A DNA stretch of 43,259 bases from Lautropia sp. (GCA_030532425.1 JAUNLD010000019.1:1-43259), one strand, 5' to 3'. Shown: positions 27,247 through 36,262, numbered from the stretch's first letter. Notes: generated from the letters alone by a model not told the origin. Program-made: numbers and translations.

Positions 27247-27903
27247 ATGTCCAGCCGCCCGTCGATGCCCCCACCCACTGCTGTCCCCTGGTTTCAGGCG
27301 CGGGGCATCAGCCTGGCGCGCGGCAACGTGCAGCTCATCACCCACCTGGACTTTGAGATCCGGGCCGGCAGTGCGCTGCTGCTGCGCGGTGCCAACGGCA
27401 GTGGCAAATCCACGCTGTTGCGCGCCTTGCTGGGGCTGACGCCGGTGCAGGCCGGCTCGCTGGATTTTGCCGGCCAGCACTTTGCACCGGGCACTGGCCG
27501 GCTGCGCCCCCACGCGCTGTGGCTGGGCCATGCCCACGGCATGAAGGCCGAACTGACCGCCATCGAGAACCTGGCGCTGGTGGCCGGTCTGGATGGCAGC
27601 CGACCTGCACGGCCCGCCCTGCGCGAGGCACTGGCGCGGGTGGGGCTGGGCCGCAAGCTCAATGTCGAGACGCGGCGCCTGTCGCAAGGGCAGCGCCAGC
27701 GGCTGTCGCTGGCCCGGTTGCTGCTGGCGCCACACCGGCCACTGTGGCTGCTGGACGAGCCCACCGCCGCGCTCGACCAGGAAGGCAGCCAGCTGCTGGA
27801 TGCCCTGGTGGCCGACCATCTGGCTGAGGGCGGCGGCGCCCTGGTGGCCACCCACCTGCCCGTGCTGACCGGGCTGCCCACCACCGAGCTGTCGCTGACA
27901 TGA
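27247..27903 (+). CDS. ccmA: Heme-exporter ABC ATPase CcmA
   Basis: A 218-residue ABC ATPase with Walker A GANGSGKST, signature LSQGQRQRLSLARL, Walker B LWLLDEPTAALD and a switch His in ATHLP. Size and order with ccmB and ccmC identify it. With CcmB it uses ATP to release holo-CcmE from CcmC. The first 14 residues are Pro-rich and nonconserved. It ends at an ATGA overlap with ccmB. Confidence 0.94.
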   Translation: MSSRPSMPPPTAVPWFQARGISLARGNVQLITHLDFEIRAGSALLLRGANGSGKSTLLRALLGLTPVQAGSLDFAGQHFAPGTGRLRPHALWLGHAHGMKAELTAIENLALVAGLDGSRPARPALREALARVGLGRKLNVETRRLSQGQRQRLSLARLLLAPHRPLWLLDEPTAALDQEGSQLLDALVADHLAEGGGALVATHLPVLTGLPTTELSLT

Positions 27904-28583
27904 GCCCCCCCCATGCCCCTTCCACCTTCGGCTGGGCCTTCGGACGCGATCTGAAGATCGCCCTGCGCCGTCGCGCCGACACGCTGAACCTGATCGGCTT
28001 TTTCGTGCTGGCCTGCCTGATGGTGCCCTTTGCCATCGGCCCCGAAGCCGAATGGCTGTCGCGCATCGGCCCCGGCATGATCTGGGTGATGGCCCTGCTG
28101 GCGCAGCTGACGGCCCTGCCGATGCTGTTTGCGGCCGATCATCAGGATGGCAGCCTGGAGCACATGCTGGCCAGCGGCCGATCACCGACGATGCTGGTGG
28201 CCGGCAAGCTGCTGGCCACCTGGACGGTGTCGGCCCTGCCGCTGATCGTGGTGACACCGCTCCTGGCACTGGCGCTGTCGATCGACCTGCCACGCACCGC
28301 CCTGCTGATGCTGACGCTGCTGCTGGGCACGCCGACGCTGCTGATCCTGGGCGCGGTGGGCGCAGCGCTGACGCTGGGCCTGCGGGCCGGCGGGGCGCTG
28401 GTGGCCCTCTTGTGCCTGCCGCTTTATGTGCCGGTGCTGATCTTTGGCAGCGGCACGCTCGACATGTATAGTGCCGGCCTGTCCTTTGGCTCACACCTGG
28501 CCCTGCTGGCTGCGGGCATGCTGGCCGCCGTCTGGGCCGGCCCTGCCGCAGTTGCCCTCGCCCTCAAGACCTCACTCGAATGA
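27900..28583 (+). CDS. ccmB: Heme-exporter permease CcmB
   Basis: A 227-residue, six-helix protein. Family marks are FGRDLKIALRRRADTLN near the N-terminus, EAEWLSRIGPGMIWVMALLAQL and DHQDGSLEHMLAS. It is the membrane partner of CcmA. The start overlaps ccmA by ATGA and the end overlaps ccmC the same way. Directly after the start codon an eight-C run (27905-27912) encodes part of SPPH, a possible slippage site. Confidence 0.94.
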   Translation: MSPPHAPSTFGWAFGRDLKIALRRRADTLNLIGFFVLACLMVPFAIGPEAEWLSRIGPGMIWVMALLAQLTALPMLFAADHQDGSLEHMLASGRSPTMLVAGKLLATWTVSALPLIVVTPLLALALSIDLPRTALLMLTLLLGTPTLLILGAVGAALTLGLRAGGALVALLCLPLYVPVLIFGSGTLDMYSAGLSFGSHLALLAAGMLAAVWAGPAAVALALKTSLE

Positions 28584-29320
28584 ACCTGTTCAGCTACGCT
28601 GCCCCTCAGCGCTTCTATGCCCTGACCGGAAAACTGATCCCCTGGTTTGCCGTGGCCGCTGCCCTCACCTGCGCGGTCGGCCTGTGGCTGGGCCTGGTGC
28701 AGGCCCCCGCCGACTTCCAGCAGGGCGAGGTGTACCGCATCATCTTCATCCACGTGCCCGCAGCCTGGGTTGCCATGTTCGTCTATCTGGTGATGTCGGT
28801 CTATGCCGTACTGAACCTGGGTTTTCGCACCCGCATGTCGGCGATGATGATTGCGGCCCTGGCCCCCACCGGCGCATTGATGTCGGCCATCGCGCTCTGG
28901 ACCGGCTCGCTGTGGGGCAAGCCCACCTGGGGCACCTACTGGGCCTGGGATGCGCGGATGACCTCGACGCTGATCCTGCTGTTCATGTACTTTGGCTATA
29001 TGGCGCTCACCCGCGCCATCGAGGACCAGAACCGCGCCGACCGCGCCGGCTCGATCCTGGTGCTGGTCGGCTCGGTCAACGTGCCGATCATCTATTTTTC
29101 GGTGTACCTGTGGAACACCCTGCACCAGGGCTCCAGCGTCAACCCTGTCGAAGGCTCGAAGATGGCCAGCATCATGCTGTCGGCGATGCTCGTCATGTCC
29201 GTGTCAGCCTGGTGCTACACGGTGGCCGTGACGCTGCATCGTGCCCGCAGCATCATCCTTGAGCGTGAGGCCCACACCCAGTGGGTGCAACAGCTGCGCC
29301 AGGACGGCGCCCTGCGCTGA
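28580..29320 (+). CDS. ccmC: Heme handling protein CcmC
   Basis: A 246-residue, six-helix HHP-family protein. It has the periplasmic His in FIHVP (H58), the WWD motif WGTYWAWDARMTS (117-129) and the second His in LHQGSS (H182), the set needed to bind heme and attach it to CcmE. It overlaps ccmB by 4 bases. Unlike the rest of the operon it is followed by a 337-base gap. Confidence 0.95.
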   Translation: MNLFSYAAPQRFYALTGKLIPWFAVAAALTCAVGLWLGLVQAPADFQQGEVYRIIFIHVPAAWVAMFVYLVMSVYAVLNLGFRTRMSAMMIAALAPTGALMSAIALWTGSLWGKPTWGTYWAWDARMTSTLILLFMYFGYMALTRAIEDQNRADRAGSILVLVGSVNVPIIYFSVYLWNTLHQGSSVNPVEGSKMASIMLSAMLVMSVSAWCYTVAVTLHRARSIILEREAHTQWVQQLRQDGALR

Positions 29321-29497
29321 ACCGCCGCCACACCGGATCACCGCCTCCCCGGGATCAGCGCTGTCCACCGCAACGGCCGATCAAGCGTTGGATGCCGGAT
29401 CGTGCCCCGGCTGTTGCCGGTGGCCGGGCCAGCCACGAACGTGGTGCAGACACGACGGCGCCGCCAGACAGGTGGCCGACCCCTGCGGCCGGCTTGC

Positions 29498-29511
29498 TTG
29501 ACCTCGATCAA
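29498..29511. promoter_or_regulatory. FNR/ANR-like box in the ccmC-ccmD gap
   Basis: TTGAC-CTCG-ATCAA matches the FNR/ANR consensus TTGAT-N4-ATCAA at nine of ten positions. TATCGT at 29533-29538 lies where the -10 box of a class II FNR promoter would fall (box centred near -41.5). The gap, 29321-29657, has no credible gene. The box may drive an oxygen-responsive internal promoter for ccmDEFGH. Confidence 0.55.
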
Positions 29512-29657
29512 CGCCCCGCCGCCTGCCTCCGGTATCGTCTGCCTGCATGTCCGGGGCGTGCCTGCCGTTATCCTGCCCCTGGCGCGCTATCCCTGGCGCG
29601 GGCGGCTGCATTGGGCACGACCGCACCTCCTTTCCTTAACTGTCTCTGCCAATCGCC

Positions 29658-29783
29658 ATGACGCATTGGGATTACGTACTCATCGCCTACGGCCTGACGG
29701 CCGCCGCCCTGGCACTGGAACTGGCGCTGCTGTTTCTGCGCCGCCGCCGTGCCCTCACTGCCCTGGAAGACCTCGACGCATGA
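29658..29783 (+). CDS. ccmD: Heme exporter small subunit CcmD
   Basis: A 41-residue single-helix protein reading MTHWDYVLIAYGLTAAAL, then a hydrophobic stretch and RRRR, with the acidic C-terminus LEDLDA. The WxYVxxAYG start and the basic cluster after the helix are the CcmD signature. It stabilises the CcmABC-CcmE complex. It overlaps ccmE by ATGA. Confidence 0.9.
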   Translation: MTHWDYVLIAYGLTAAALALELALLFLRRRRALTALEDLDA

Positions 29784-30229
29784 CGCCCCGCCAGAAACGC
29801 TTTGCGTGGATTGCCTCGGGCATCGTCACGCTGGCAGCCGTGGTTTCACTGCTGCTCTACGCCCTCAACAGCAACATCGTCTTTTTCTACACACCCACGC
29901 AGGTCCAGGCCGGTGAAGCCCCGGCAGGCCGTGCCTTCCGCATTGGCGGGCTGGTGGAACCCGGCTCGCTGCACCGGGAAGGCACCCGCGTGCGGTTTGC
30001 CGTCACCGACGGTGACCACGCGCTGCACGTGCAGTACACCGGCACCCTGCCCGACCTGTTCCGTGAGGGCAAGGGCGTGGTGGCCCAGGGCCGCCTGGAT
30101 CAGCAGGGCCTGTTCACTGCCCAGGAGGTGCTGGCCAAGCACGACGAGAACTACATGCCGCCCGAAGCGGCCGAAGCCCTGGAAAAGGCCGGCCATCCTG
30201 CTTCCGTCAACACGCTCAGCCAGCCATGA
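29780..30229 (+). CDS. ccmE: Periplasmic heme chaperone CcmE
   Basis: A 149-residue protein with an N-terminal anchor (about 10-28) and an OB-fold beta-barrel. The heme-binding motif LAKHDENYMPPE gives H121, which forms the covalent bond with the heme vinyl, and Y125 as axial ligand. The start at 29780 is set by the overlap with ccmD and the family N-terminus MTPRQKR; the frame is open further upstream but not coding. The end overlaps ccmF. Confidence 0.95.
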   Translation: MTPRQKRFAWIASGIVTLAAVVSLLLYALNSNIVFFYTPTQVQAGEAPAGRAFRIGGLVEPGSLHREGTRVRFAVTDGDHALHVQYTGTLPDLFREGKGVVAQGRLDQQGLFTAQEVLAKHDENYMPPEAAEALEKAGHPASVNTLSQP

Positions 30230-32274
30230 TCGCCGAAACCGGACATTACGCCCTGTGGCTGGCCCTGGCCCTGGCCCTGGTGCAGACCTGTGCCGGCATC
30301 TGGGGCGGCAGCCGCAACGACGCCCGGCTGATGCAGGTGGCCAGCCGGGCAACGCTCGTTCAGGCCAGCCTGATGCTGCTGGCCTTCTTCTGCCTGGCCT
30401 GGTCCTTCGTGCACCATGATTTCAGCCTGAAGAACGTCGCCCACAACAGCAACCTGCAACTGCCGCTGGCCTACCGGATCGCGGCCACCTGGGGCTCACA
30501 CGAAGGGTCGATGCTGCTGTGGGCGGTGATGCTGGCGGTGTGGACGGCAGCGGTCGCCTGCTTTGGCCAGACACTGGGGGCTGTGGTGCGCAGCCGGGTG
30601 CTGGGCGTGCTGGGTGGCATCTCGATCGGCTTCCTGCTGTTCCTGCTGCTCACCTCCAACCCCTTCGAGCGCAGCCTGCCGGCGCCCCCGGATGGCCGCG
30701 ACCTGAATCCGCTGCTGCAGGACCCCGGCATGGTGCTGCACCCGCCGATGCTGTATCTGGGCTATGTGGGCTTTTCGGTGGCCTTTGCCTTCGCCATCGC
30801 TGCCATGCTGGGCGGCCGTGTCGACGCGGCCTGGACCCGTTGGGCACGTCCATGGACGATCGCCGCGTGGTCCTTCCTCACGCTGGGCATCGCGCTGGGC
30901 AGCTGGTGGGCCTACTATGAGCTGGGCTGGGGTGGCTGGTGGTTCTGGGATCCGGTCGAGAACGCCTCCTTCATGCCCTGGCTGGTGGGCACGGCCCTGA
31001 TGCACTCGCTGATCGTCACCGAGCTGCGCGGTACCTTCCGAAGCTGGACGCTGCTGCTGGCCATCGCGGCCTTCAGCCTCAGCCTGGTCGGCACCTTCCT
31101 GGTCCGATCGGGCGTGCTGACCTCGGTTCACGCCTTCGCCACCGACCCGACGCGCGGCGTGTTCATTCTCGGCTTTCTGGTCGTCGTGATCGGCGGCTCG
31201 CTGCTGCTCTATGCCTGGCGGGCCCCTTCGCTGGCCGGCAACCAGACACCCGCCGTGTTTTCGGCCAGTTCGCGCGAAAGCCTGCTGCTGGCCAACAACC
31301 TGCTGCTGGTGGTGGCCTGCGCCGCCGTCTTCCTGGGCACCATGTACCCGCTGCTGGTCGACACCCTGGGCATGGGCAAGATCTCGGTCGGTCCTCCCTA
31401 CTTCGAAGCCGTCTTCGTGCCGGTGATGGCCCCCGCCATCTTCCTGATGGGCATCGGCCCCATCGCCCGCTGGCGTCACGCCCCGGTACCCGATCTGGGC
31501 CGGCGCTTGCGCTGGGCGATGGGCATCAGCCTGGTCACCACCGTGCTGGTCGCCCTCACCTCGGGCCGTTTTGCCGCCGAGCGTCTGGCCTCGCCGGCCG
31601 ACGGAGGGGTAGGTGTGGGCGGTGCGCTGCTGTTTGCGCTGGGCGTGTTTCTGGGCGTGTGGTCCATCATCGCCTCGCTGGCCGTGCTGGCCGAGCGGCT
31701 GCGTGCACCTGCCGATGCCCGTCATGCCCGCAGCCTGTGGCGGCGCCTGTCGGCCCAGCCCTCGTCCTTTCTCGGCATGGTGCTGGCGCATGTCGGTGTC
31801 GGCGTCTTCATCATCGGCGTGGCCGGCGTCACGACGCTGGAGCGCGAGGCCGACGAGGCCCTGGCGCCCGGCCAACGCATGCAGCTGGGCGCCTTCGACT
31901 TCCGGCTGGATGGTGTCGGCGAGTTCCAGGGCCCGAACTATCGGGCCGTGCGTGCCCGCATCGAGGTGCGTCACGAAGGCCGCTTCCACGCCATGCTGGA
32001 ACCCGAAAAACGGGTCTACGCCGCCAGCGGCATGACCCAGACCGAAGCGGCCATCGACTCCGGCCTGACCGGTGATGTCTATGTGGCCATGGGCGAGCTG
32101 TTGCCCGACGGCCGCTGGACGGTACAGGTCTGGATCAAGCCCTTCGTCGACTGGATCTGGTCTGGCTGCGTGCTGATGGCCCTGGGCGGCCTGGTGGCGA
32201 TGGCGGACAAGCGTTATCGTCGCAAACGCAGGGCACGACCCGAGGAGCTTTCGCGGGTGCAAACAAGTTCATGA
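30226..32274 (+). CDS. ccmF: Cytochrome c heme lyase subunit CcmF
   Basis: A 682-residue protein with about 15 helices. It shows WGSHEGSMLLW (89-99), the WWD motif WGGWWFWDPVENASF (235-249) and candidate heme-ligand His residues in LHPP (H172) and LMHS (H260). It performs the final heme ligation to apocytochrome c with CcmH and CcmI. It starts at ATGA with ccmE and ends 16 bases before ccmG. Confidence 0.95.
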   Translation: MIAETGHYALWLALALALVQTCAGIWGGSRNDARLMQVASRATLVQASLMLLAFFCLAWSFVHHDFSLKNVAHNSNLQLPLAYRIAATWGSHEGSMLLWAVMLAVWTAAVACFGQTLGAVVRSRVLGVLGGISIGFLLFLLLTSNPFERSLPAPPDGRDLNPLLQDPGMVLHPPMLYLGYVGFSVAFAFAIAAMLGGRVDAAWTRWARPWTIAAWSFLTLGIALGSWWAYYELGWGGWWFWDPVENASFMPWLVGTALMHSLIVTELRGTFRSWTLLLAIAAFSLSLVGTFLVRSGVLTSVHAFATDPTRGVFILGFLVVVIGGSLLLYAWRAPSLAGNQTPAVFSASSRESLLLANNLLLVVACAAVFLGTMYPLLVDTLGMGKISVGPPYFEAVFVPVMAPAIFLMGIGPIARWRHAPVPDLGRRLRWAMGISLVTTVLVALTSGRFAAERLASPADGGVGVGGALLFALGVFLGVWSIIASLAVLAERLRAPADARHARSLWRRLSAQPSSFLGMVLAHVGVGVFIIGVAGVTTLEREADEALAPGQRMQLGAFDFRLDGVGEFQGPNYRAVRARIEVRHEGRFHAMLEPEKRVYAASGMTQTEAAIDSGLTGDVYVAMGELLPDGRWTVQVWIKPFVDWIWSGCVLMALGGLVAMADKRYRRKRRARPEELSRVQTSS

Positions 32275-32290
32275 CACGCGCTGAAAACTG

Positions 32291-32950
32291 ATGGAAAAGA
32301 AATCCTCGTTCCCTGCCCTGCGCTTCCTGCTGCCTGCTGCTGCCTTTCTGGCGCTGGCCATCTTCCTGTTGCTTGGGCTGGGCCGCAACCCCAACGAGAT
32401 CCCCTCGCCCCTGATCGACAAGCCAGCACCGGCCTACCGATTGCCCCTGCTGACAGGGGCACCGCCGTCGGTACGGCAGCAGGCCGGCCATGGCCAGCCT
32501 GCCTCCGGTACCACAGCAGCCACCACCGCCTCGCGCGTGACGACCGCCCCTGCGGCATCGTCCGCCGATGTACTGGATGCGGCGGCACTGCGTGGCCAGC
32601 CCTATCTGCTCAACGTCTGGGCCTCGTGGTGCCTGCCCTGCCTGCAGGAGCACCCGCAGCTGCTGGCCCTGGCACGTCTGCAGCAGATCCGGCTGGTGGG
32701 CATGAACTACAAGGACAAGGCCGCTGATGCCATTGGCTGGCTGCGTCAGCACGGCAACCCCTACGATGACATCATCGCCGACACGCGCGGCCGGGTGGGC
32801 ATCGATTTTGGTGTCTATGGTGTCCCCGAAACCTTCCTGATCGACGGCGAAGGCCGCATCCGCTTCAAGCACACCGGTGTCATCACCCCCGAGGTGCTGC
32901 AACGGCAATTGCTGCCCGCCATGGCCGCATTGAAAGAGCAGACCCCGTGA
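32291..32950 (+). CDS. ccmG: Thiol:disulfide interchange protein CcmG (DsbE)
   Basis: A 219-residue membrane-anchored thioredoxin-fold protein. The anchor is at about 11-30, the active site WCLPC has C114 and C117, and the cis-Pro loop GVPETFLID is present. It reduces apocytochrome CXXCH motifs or CcmH. Residues about 56-93 form a Thr/Ala/Ser-rich insert between the first strand and the active-site domain, which is not usual in this family. It overlaps ccmH by ATGA. Confidence 0.93.
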   Translation: MEKKSSFPALRFLLPAAAFLALAIFLLLGLGRNPNEIPSPLIDKPAPAYRLPLLTGAPPSVRQQAGHGQPASGTTAATTASRVTTAPAASSADVLDAAALRGQPYLLNVWASWCLPCLQEHPQLLALARLQQIRLVGMNYKDKAADAIGWLRQHGNPYDDIIADTRGRVGIDFGVYGVPETFLIDGEGRIRFKHTGVITPEVLQRQLLPAMAALKEQTP

Positions 32951-33879
32951 TGATGAAGCCGATCGCTCCCCCCCGGCCCGCTGCCCCCGGCTGCCGGCCG
33001 GCCCTGACCTGGACGCTGGCCCTGATGATGGCCGGAGCGCTGATCGGCCCCGCAGGGGCCGCCGCCCCGCTGCCCCACCAGGATTCCAGCGGACACACCG
33101 CCGGCCAGACCGCCTGGCACGACGCTCCTGCACGGCCTGATGGCGTGGCAGCAAGCGCACGGCCTCCTGAAGCCTCCCGCGGGCCAGCACGATCGATGCA
33201 CCTGGCGCAGGCAGCCCCCAATCCGGCCACGGTGCAGTCCGATGCTGCCGTGGGCGGCGATCCGGCGCGTTTGCCCTCCGAAGATGACGCGCTGCCCCCC
33301 AATGCCGAGGCCATCATGCGCTCGCCGCGCTTTCGGCAACTGGCGCACGAGCTGCGCTGCCTGGTCTGCCAGAATCAGACTCTGCTGGATTCACATGCCC
33401 CACTGGCACAGGATCTGCGGCACGAGGTGGTGCGGCTGGTGGCCAGCGGCATGGACGATGCGCAGGTGAAGCAGTATCTGGTCGACCGCTATGGCGAGTT
33501 CGTGCTGTATCGGCCCTCCTGGTCGTGGCGCAATGCCGTGCTGTGGCTGGGGCCGGCGCTGATGCTGCTGCTGGCCGGCGGGGTGGCCTGGCGGATCCTG
33601 GCACAGCGCAAGCGCGCGCTGGCTGCCGCGACGAGGTCGACGGCACCGGACGGCAAGGCGCCCCGTGCCCCCCAGCCGGTCACGACAGCCGAGTATGCCG
33701 CCAGTGTCGGGGCCGAGGCTGCCACCGATCACCGTGATGATGCCAGCATGGCCGCCCCGACCGGCCCCACGGCCGACACCGAAGCTCGTGCCCAGGCCCA
33801 CGACGCGCTGCGGCAGGTGGACGCGCTGCTGGCACGGGGCGCGCAGGGCCCGCAGCGCCCTGATCGCAGCACGCCCTGA
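32947..33879 (+). CDS. ccmH: Cytochrome c maturation protein CcmH, with long extensions
   Basis: A 310-residue protein, about twice the usual CcmH length. The core (about 115-220) has SPRFRQLAHELRCLVCQNQ with redox cysteines C138 and C141, the LVDRYGEFVLYRP segment and the C-terminal helix (197-218). An extension of about 110 residues, Ala/Pro-rich, separates the signal peptide from the core, and about 90 residues of low-complexity cytoplasmic tail follow the helix. It reduces apocytochrome thiols with CcmG. No CcmI-like TPR is fused; ccmI is separate. The start could be any of three adjacent ATGs. Confidence 0.9.
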   Translation: MMMKPIAPPRPAAPGCRPALTWTLALMMAGALIGPAGAAAPLPHQDSSGHTAGQTAWHDAPARPDGVAASARPPEASRGPARSMHLAQAAPNPATVQSDAAVGGDPARLPSEDDALPPNAEAIMRSPRFRQLAHELRCLVCQNQTLLDSHAPLAQDLRHEVVRLVASGMDDAQVKQYLVDRYGEFVLYRPSWSWRNAVLWLGPALMLLLAGGVAWRILAQRKRALAAATRSTAPDGKAPRAPQPVTTAEYAASVGAEAATDHRDDASMAAPTGPTADTEARAQAHDALRQVDALLARGAQGPQRPDRSTP

Positions 33880-34057
33880 TCGCAGCGCCCCCGGCATCCA
33901 CGGCAACGTCTGACATCGGCCGAGTCACCCCAGGCCGGAGGGCACGGATCCGGGGGCCGGGCACGACACCCTGGATCACCCGGCCGCTACCTCCAGTGCC
34001 GTGGCCGCCCACAGGGAGTAGGATACGGTCAGGAACCGCGCCCTCCAGGAGACCGCC

Positions 34058-35218
34058 ATGCCATCCGGTGCTGCCCCAGCCGCCGCGGCCGATGTCGACA
34101 TCGGCCTGCCTTTTGCCCAGCTCGACCCCCACACGGTGCTGGACGCGCTGGAGGCCATCGGCCTGCAATGTGATGGCCACCTCCAGGCCCTGAACAGCTT
34201 CGAGAACCGTGTCTACCTGGTGGGGCTGGACAACGGCGAAAGCCGGGTGGCCAAGTTCTACCGGCCCGGCCGATGGCAACGAGCACAGTTGCTGGAAGAA
34301 CACCGCTTTGCCCGCGAGCTGGTGGCGGCCGAAATCCCGCTGGCAGCCCCGCTGCCCCGCAGCGCCCTGATGGCCAGCAGCGACGAGCTTCAGCAATGGC
34401 AGGACGCCATGCTGGAAGCCGACCATGATCCTGCCTTCATGAGCCAGGATGCCGGCGACACGCTGTTCGAGAGCCACGGATTCTTCATCGCCGTACACCC
34501 GCGGCACGGCGGCCGGGTGCCCGAGCTGGACAACATCCGCAACGGGCCGGCGATGCGCCGGCGCATCGGCCAGTTCATTGCCCGGATCCATCAGGTGGGG
34601 GCCCGCCATGGTTTTGCCGCGCGCCCCCCCATCGACTGTCGTCAGGATGGCTGGGATTCGATCGACACGGTGCTGGCCAGCGGCTGGCTGCCGGCCGATC
34701 TGCGCGAGGGCTGGGAGGCCGTGACCCGCGCCTGCTGCACGCTGATCGAGCAGCAGCTGCATCCCCGGGACATCACCCTGAACTGGATCCGGCTGCACGG
34801 TGACTGCCATCTGGGCAACCTGTTGTGGACCGAGGCACACGGCCCGCACTTCGTGGACCTGGATGACTGCCGGGCAGGACCGGCAATTCAGGATCTGTGG
34901 ATGATTGCCGATGCCGCCGGCAGCCCGGCCGCTGCCACGCAGGCCGAGGTGCCCTTTGGCGCGGCCTCTCAGGCGATGCACGAGCTGCTGGAAGGCTACG
35001 AGCAGATTCGCCCCTTCGACCACCGCGAGCTGGTGCTGGTCGAGGCGCTGCGCACGCTGCGGATGATCCGCCACAGCGCCTGGCTGGCGGCACGCTGGCG
35101 CGACCCGGCCTTTCCGGCGGCTTTTCCGTGGTTTGGCACGCAGCCCTACTGGCAGGGGCAGATCCTGCATCTGCGCGAGCAGCTGACGTTGTTGCAGCAG
35201 CATCCCATGCCTGTCTGA
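34058..35218 (+). CDS. srkA: Stress response kinase SrkA (YihE/RdoA)
   Basis: A 386-residue aminoglycoside-phosphotransferase-fold Ser/Thr kinase. The ATP-binding Lys lies in VAKFYRPGRW (K66), the catalytic loop is LHGDCHLGNLLW (D249, N254) and the metal-binding FVDLDDC is at 265-271. AGPAIQDLWM and HSAWLAARWRDPAFP are further family marks. AGGAG lies 8 bases before the ATG. Residues about 104-135 look like an insertion relative to E. coli SrkA. The protein protects against envelope and redox stress. It is monocistronic, following ccmH after 178 bases. Confidence 0.93.
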   Translation: MPSGAAPAAAADVDIGLPFAQLDPHTVLDALEAIGLQCDGHLQALNSFENRVYLVGLDNGESRVAKFYRPGRWQRAQLLEEHRFARELVAAEIPLAAPLPRSALMASSDELQQWQDAMLEADHDPAFMSQDAGDTLFESHGFFIAVHPRHGGRVPELDNIRNGPAMRRRIGQFIARIHQVGARHGFAARPPIDCRQDGWDSIDTVLASGWLPADLREGWEAVTRACCTLIEQQLHPRDITLNWIRLHGDCHLGNLLWTEAHGPHFVDLDDCRAGPAIQDLWMIADAAGSPAAATQAEVPFGAASQAMHELLEGYEQIRPFDHRELVLVEALRTLRMIRHSAWLAARWRDPAFPAAFPWFGTQPYWQGQILHLREQLTLLQQHPMPV

Positions 35219-35278
35219 CCCCCTCCACGGCCATCAGCCCTGCGCCCGCCCTGCCCGTCCGCGCACGATCGCAGCAAC

Positions 35279-35318
35279 AAAAAACCCACCCTCGACGCAA
35301 CAGCGCCTGGGGTGGGTT
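35279..35318 (-). terminator. Rho-independent terminator of the HU gene
   Basis: On the minus strand AACCCACCC (35318-35310) pairs with GGGTGGGTT (35291-35283), followed by a T-run (complement of 35284-35279). The loop is 18 bases. It could also serve srkA from the other side. Confidence 0.8.
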
Positions 35319-35397
35319 GTCTGCCGGAACCTTGAGGCCATCGTGAGCCTCGATGCCATCAGGAAACCGGGCAACGGGCACAAGGCCCGGACAGGAA

Positions 35398-35679
35398 TCA
35401 GCCGCGCTTGTTGGCAGCGTCCTTGAAGGCAGCGCCCGGCGTGAACTTGGGCACGTAGGCCGCAGCGATGCTGATCTTTTCGCCGGTACGCGGGTTGAGG
35501 CCGCTGCGCTCGCTACGCTTGCTGGCGTGGAAGGTGCCAAAACCCACCAGCGTGACGCGATCACCATTGGCCACGGCCTTCATGATCGCACCCATGGCCG
35601 ACGTCAGGGCGCGCTCGGCAGCGGCCTTGCTGATATCGGCTTCGCTGGAGATCGTGTCGATCAGTTCACTTTTGTTCAT
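35398..35679 (-). CDS. hupB: DNA-binding protein HU
   Basis: A 93-residue protein of HU size. MNKSELIDTIS, VTLVGFGTF and the DNA-inserting arm with RSGLNPRTGEKI match HU-beta. AGAGGA lies about 8 bases before the ATG. It is a nucleoid protein that bends DNA as a dimer. It is a single gene with its own terminator. The upstream stretch 35680-36108 (over 400 bases) holds no gene; its promoter must be there but I see no clear -10/-35 pair. Confidence 0.95.
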   Translation of the reverse strand: MNKSELIDTISSEADISKAAAERALTSAMGAIMKAVANGDRVTLVGFGTFHASKRSERSGLNPRTGEKISIAAAYVPKFTPGAAFKDAANKRG

Positions 35680-36108
35680 TCAATCCTCTGTTCCTGTAGG
35701 CTGCACGACAAACACCGTTCTGCCAGAGCCGTGTTGGGCGATGCAGGCAACTGCCGCAACGGGGCAGACGCCAATTGCACCGGAACACCGGCCGGCAAGC
35801 ATGCCCGTGCAGCGGCTTGTCGAATAAATCTCTGATTCTCGATGGCCCGGGGCAAGCCCGAAGCTCGTGTGATGGAGCACCGGCGGCAGCGGCCATCCCT
35901 GCACCGGAAAGACAGGCAGCGCCCGGCCCCATGACGGGACGGACGGCCTGGCCTCCCCTGGCGGTCCCGGTGATGAAACCGGGCTGGCTGCCGCATCGAT
36001 GCGGACATTACCGGCGGATTCTACCCTGATTCATTGCCTCGTATCGGCCACAAGACTGCGGATGCGGCCGGGATTTTCCTGCATGCCGCAGTCGTTGTGC
36101 CAGACCCG

Positions 36109-36148
36109 AAAAAAATTCCATCATGTGGCACGGTGCACCACGTGATGG
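36109..36148 (-). terminator. Rho-independent terminator of pyc
   Basis: On the minus strand CCATCACGTGG (36148-36138) pairs with CCACATGATGG (36128-36118) with one wobble, followed after AA by seven T (complement of 36115-36109). It is about 115 bases past the pyc stop. Confidence 0.8.
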
Positions 36149-36170
36149 TTGTTTCCGGACCCCATCAGGG

Positions 36171-36203
36171 CCATCGGCAGACCCGGCTGATGTCTGCCGA
36201 TGG
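36171..36203. repeat. Perfect 12-base hairpin between pyc and its terminator
   Basis: CCATCGGCAGAC (36171-36182) and GTCTGCCGATGG (36192-36203) are perfect arms around a 9-base loop. With no T-run it may protect the pyc mRNA 3' end or be a protein site. Confidence 0.5.
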
Positions 36204-36262
36204 GCACCGCCGCACCAGGCCAGGGCACGATGCGGCGGCGCCTGCGATATGGCCCTCGCCGG

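Noticed and set aside
29402-29779. Upstream extension of the ccmE frame, which could be read as a longer protein
   Set aside because: It would bury ccmD in another frame; the ATG at 29780 gives the exact CcmE N-terminus and the extension is Arg/Pro-rich noise.
35680-36008. Small open frames upstream of the HU gene
   Set aside because: Overlapping short frames with no ribosome binding site or protein-like composition; the region is more likely HU promoter.
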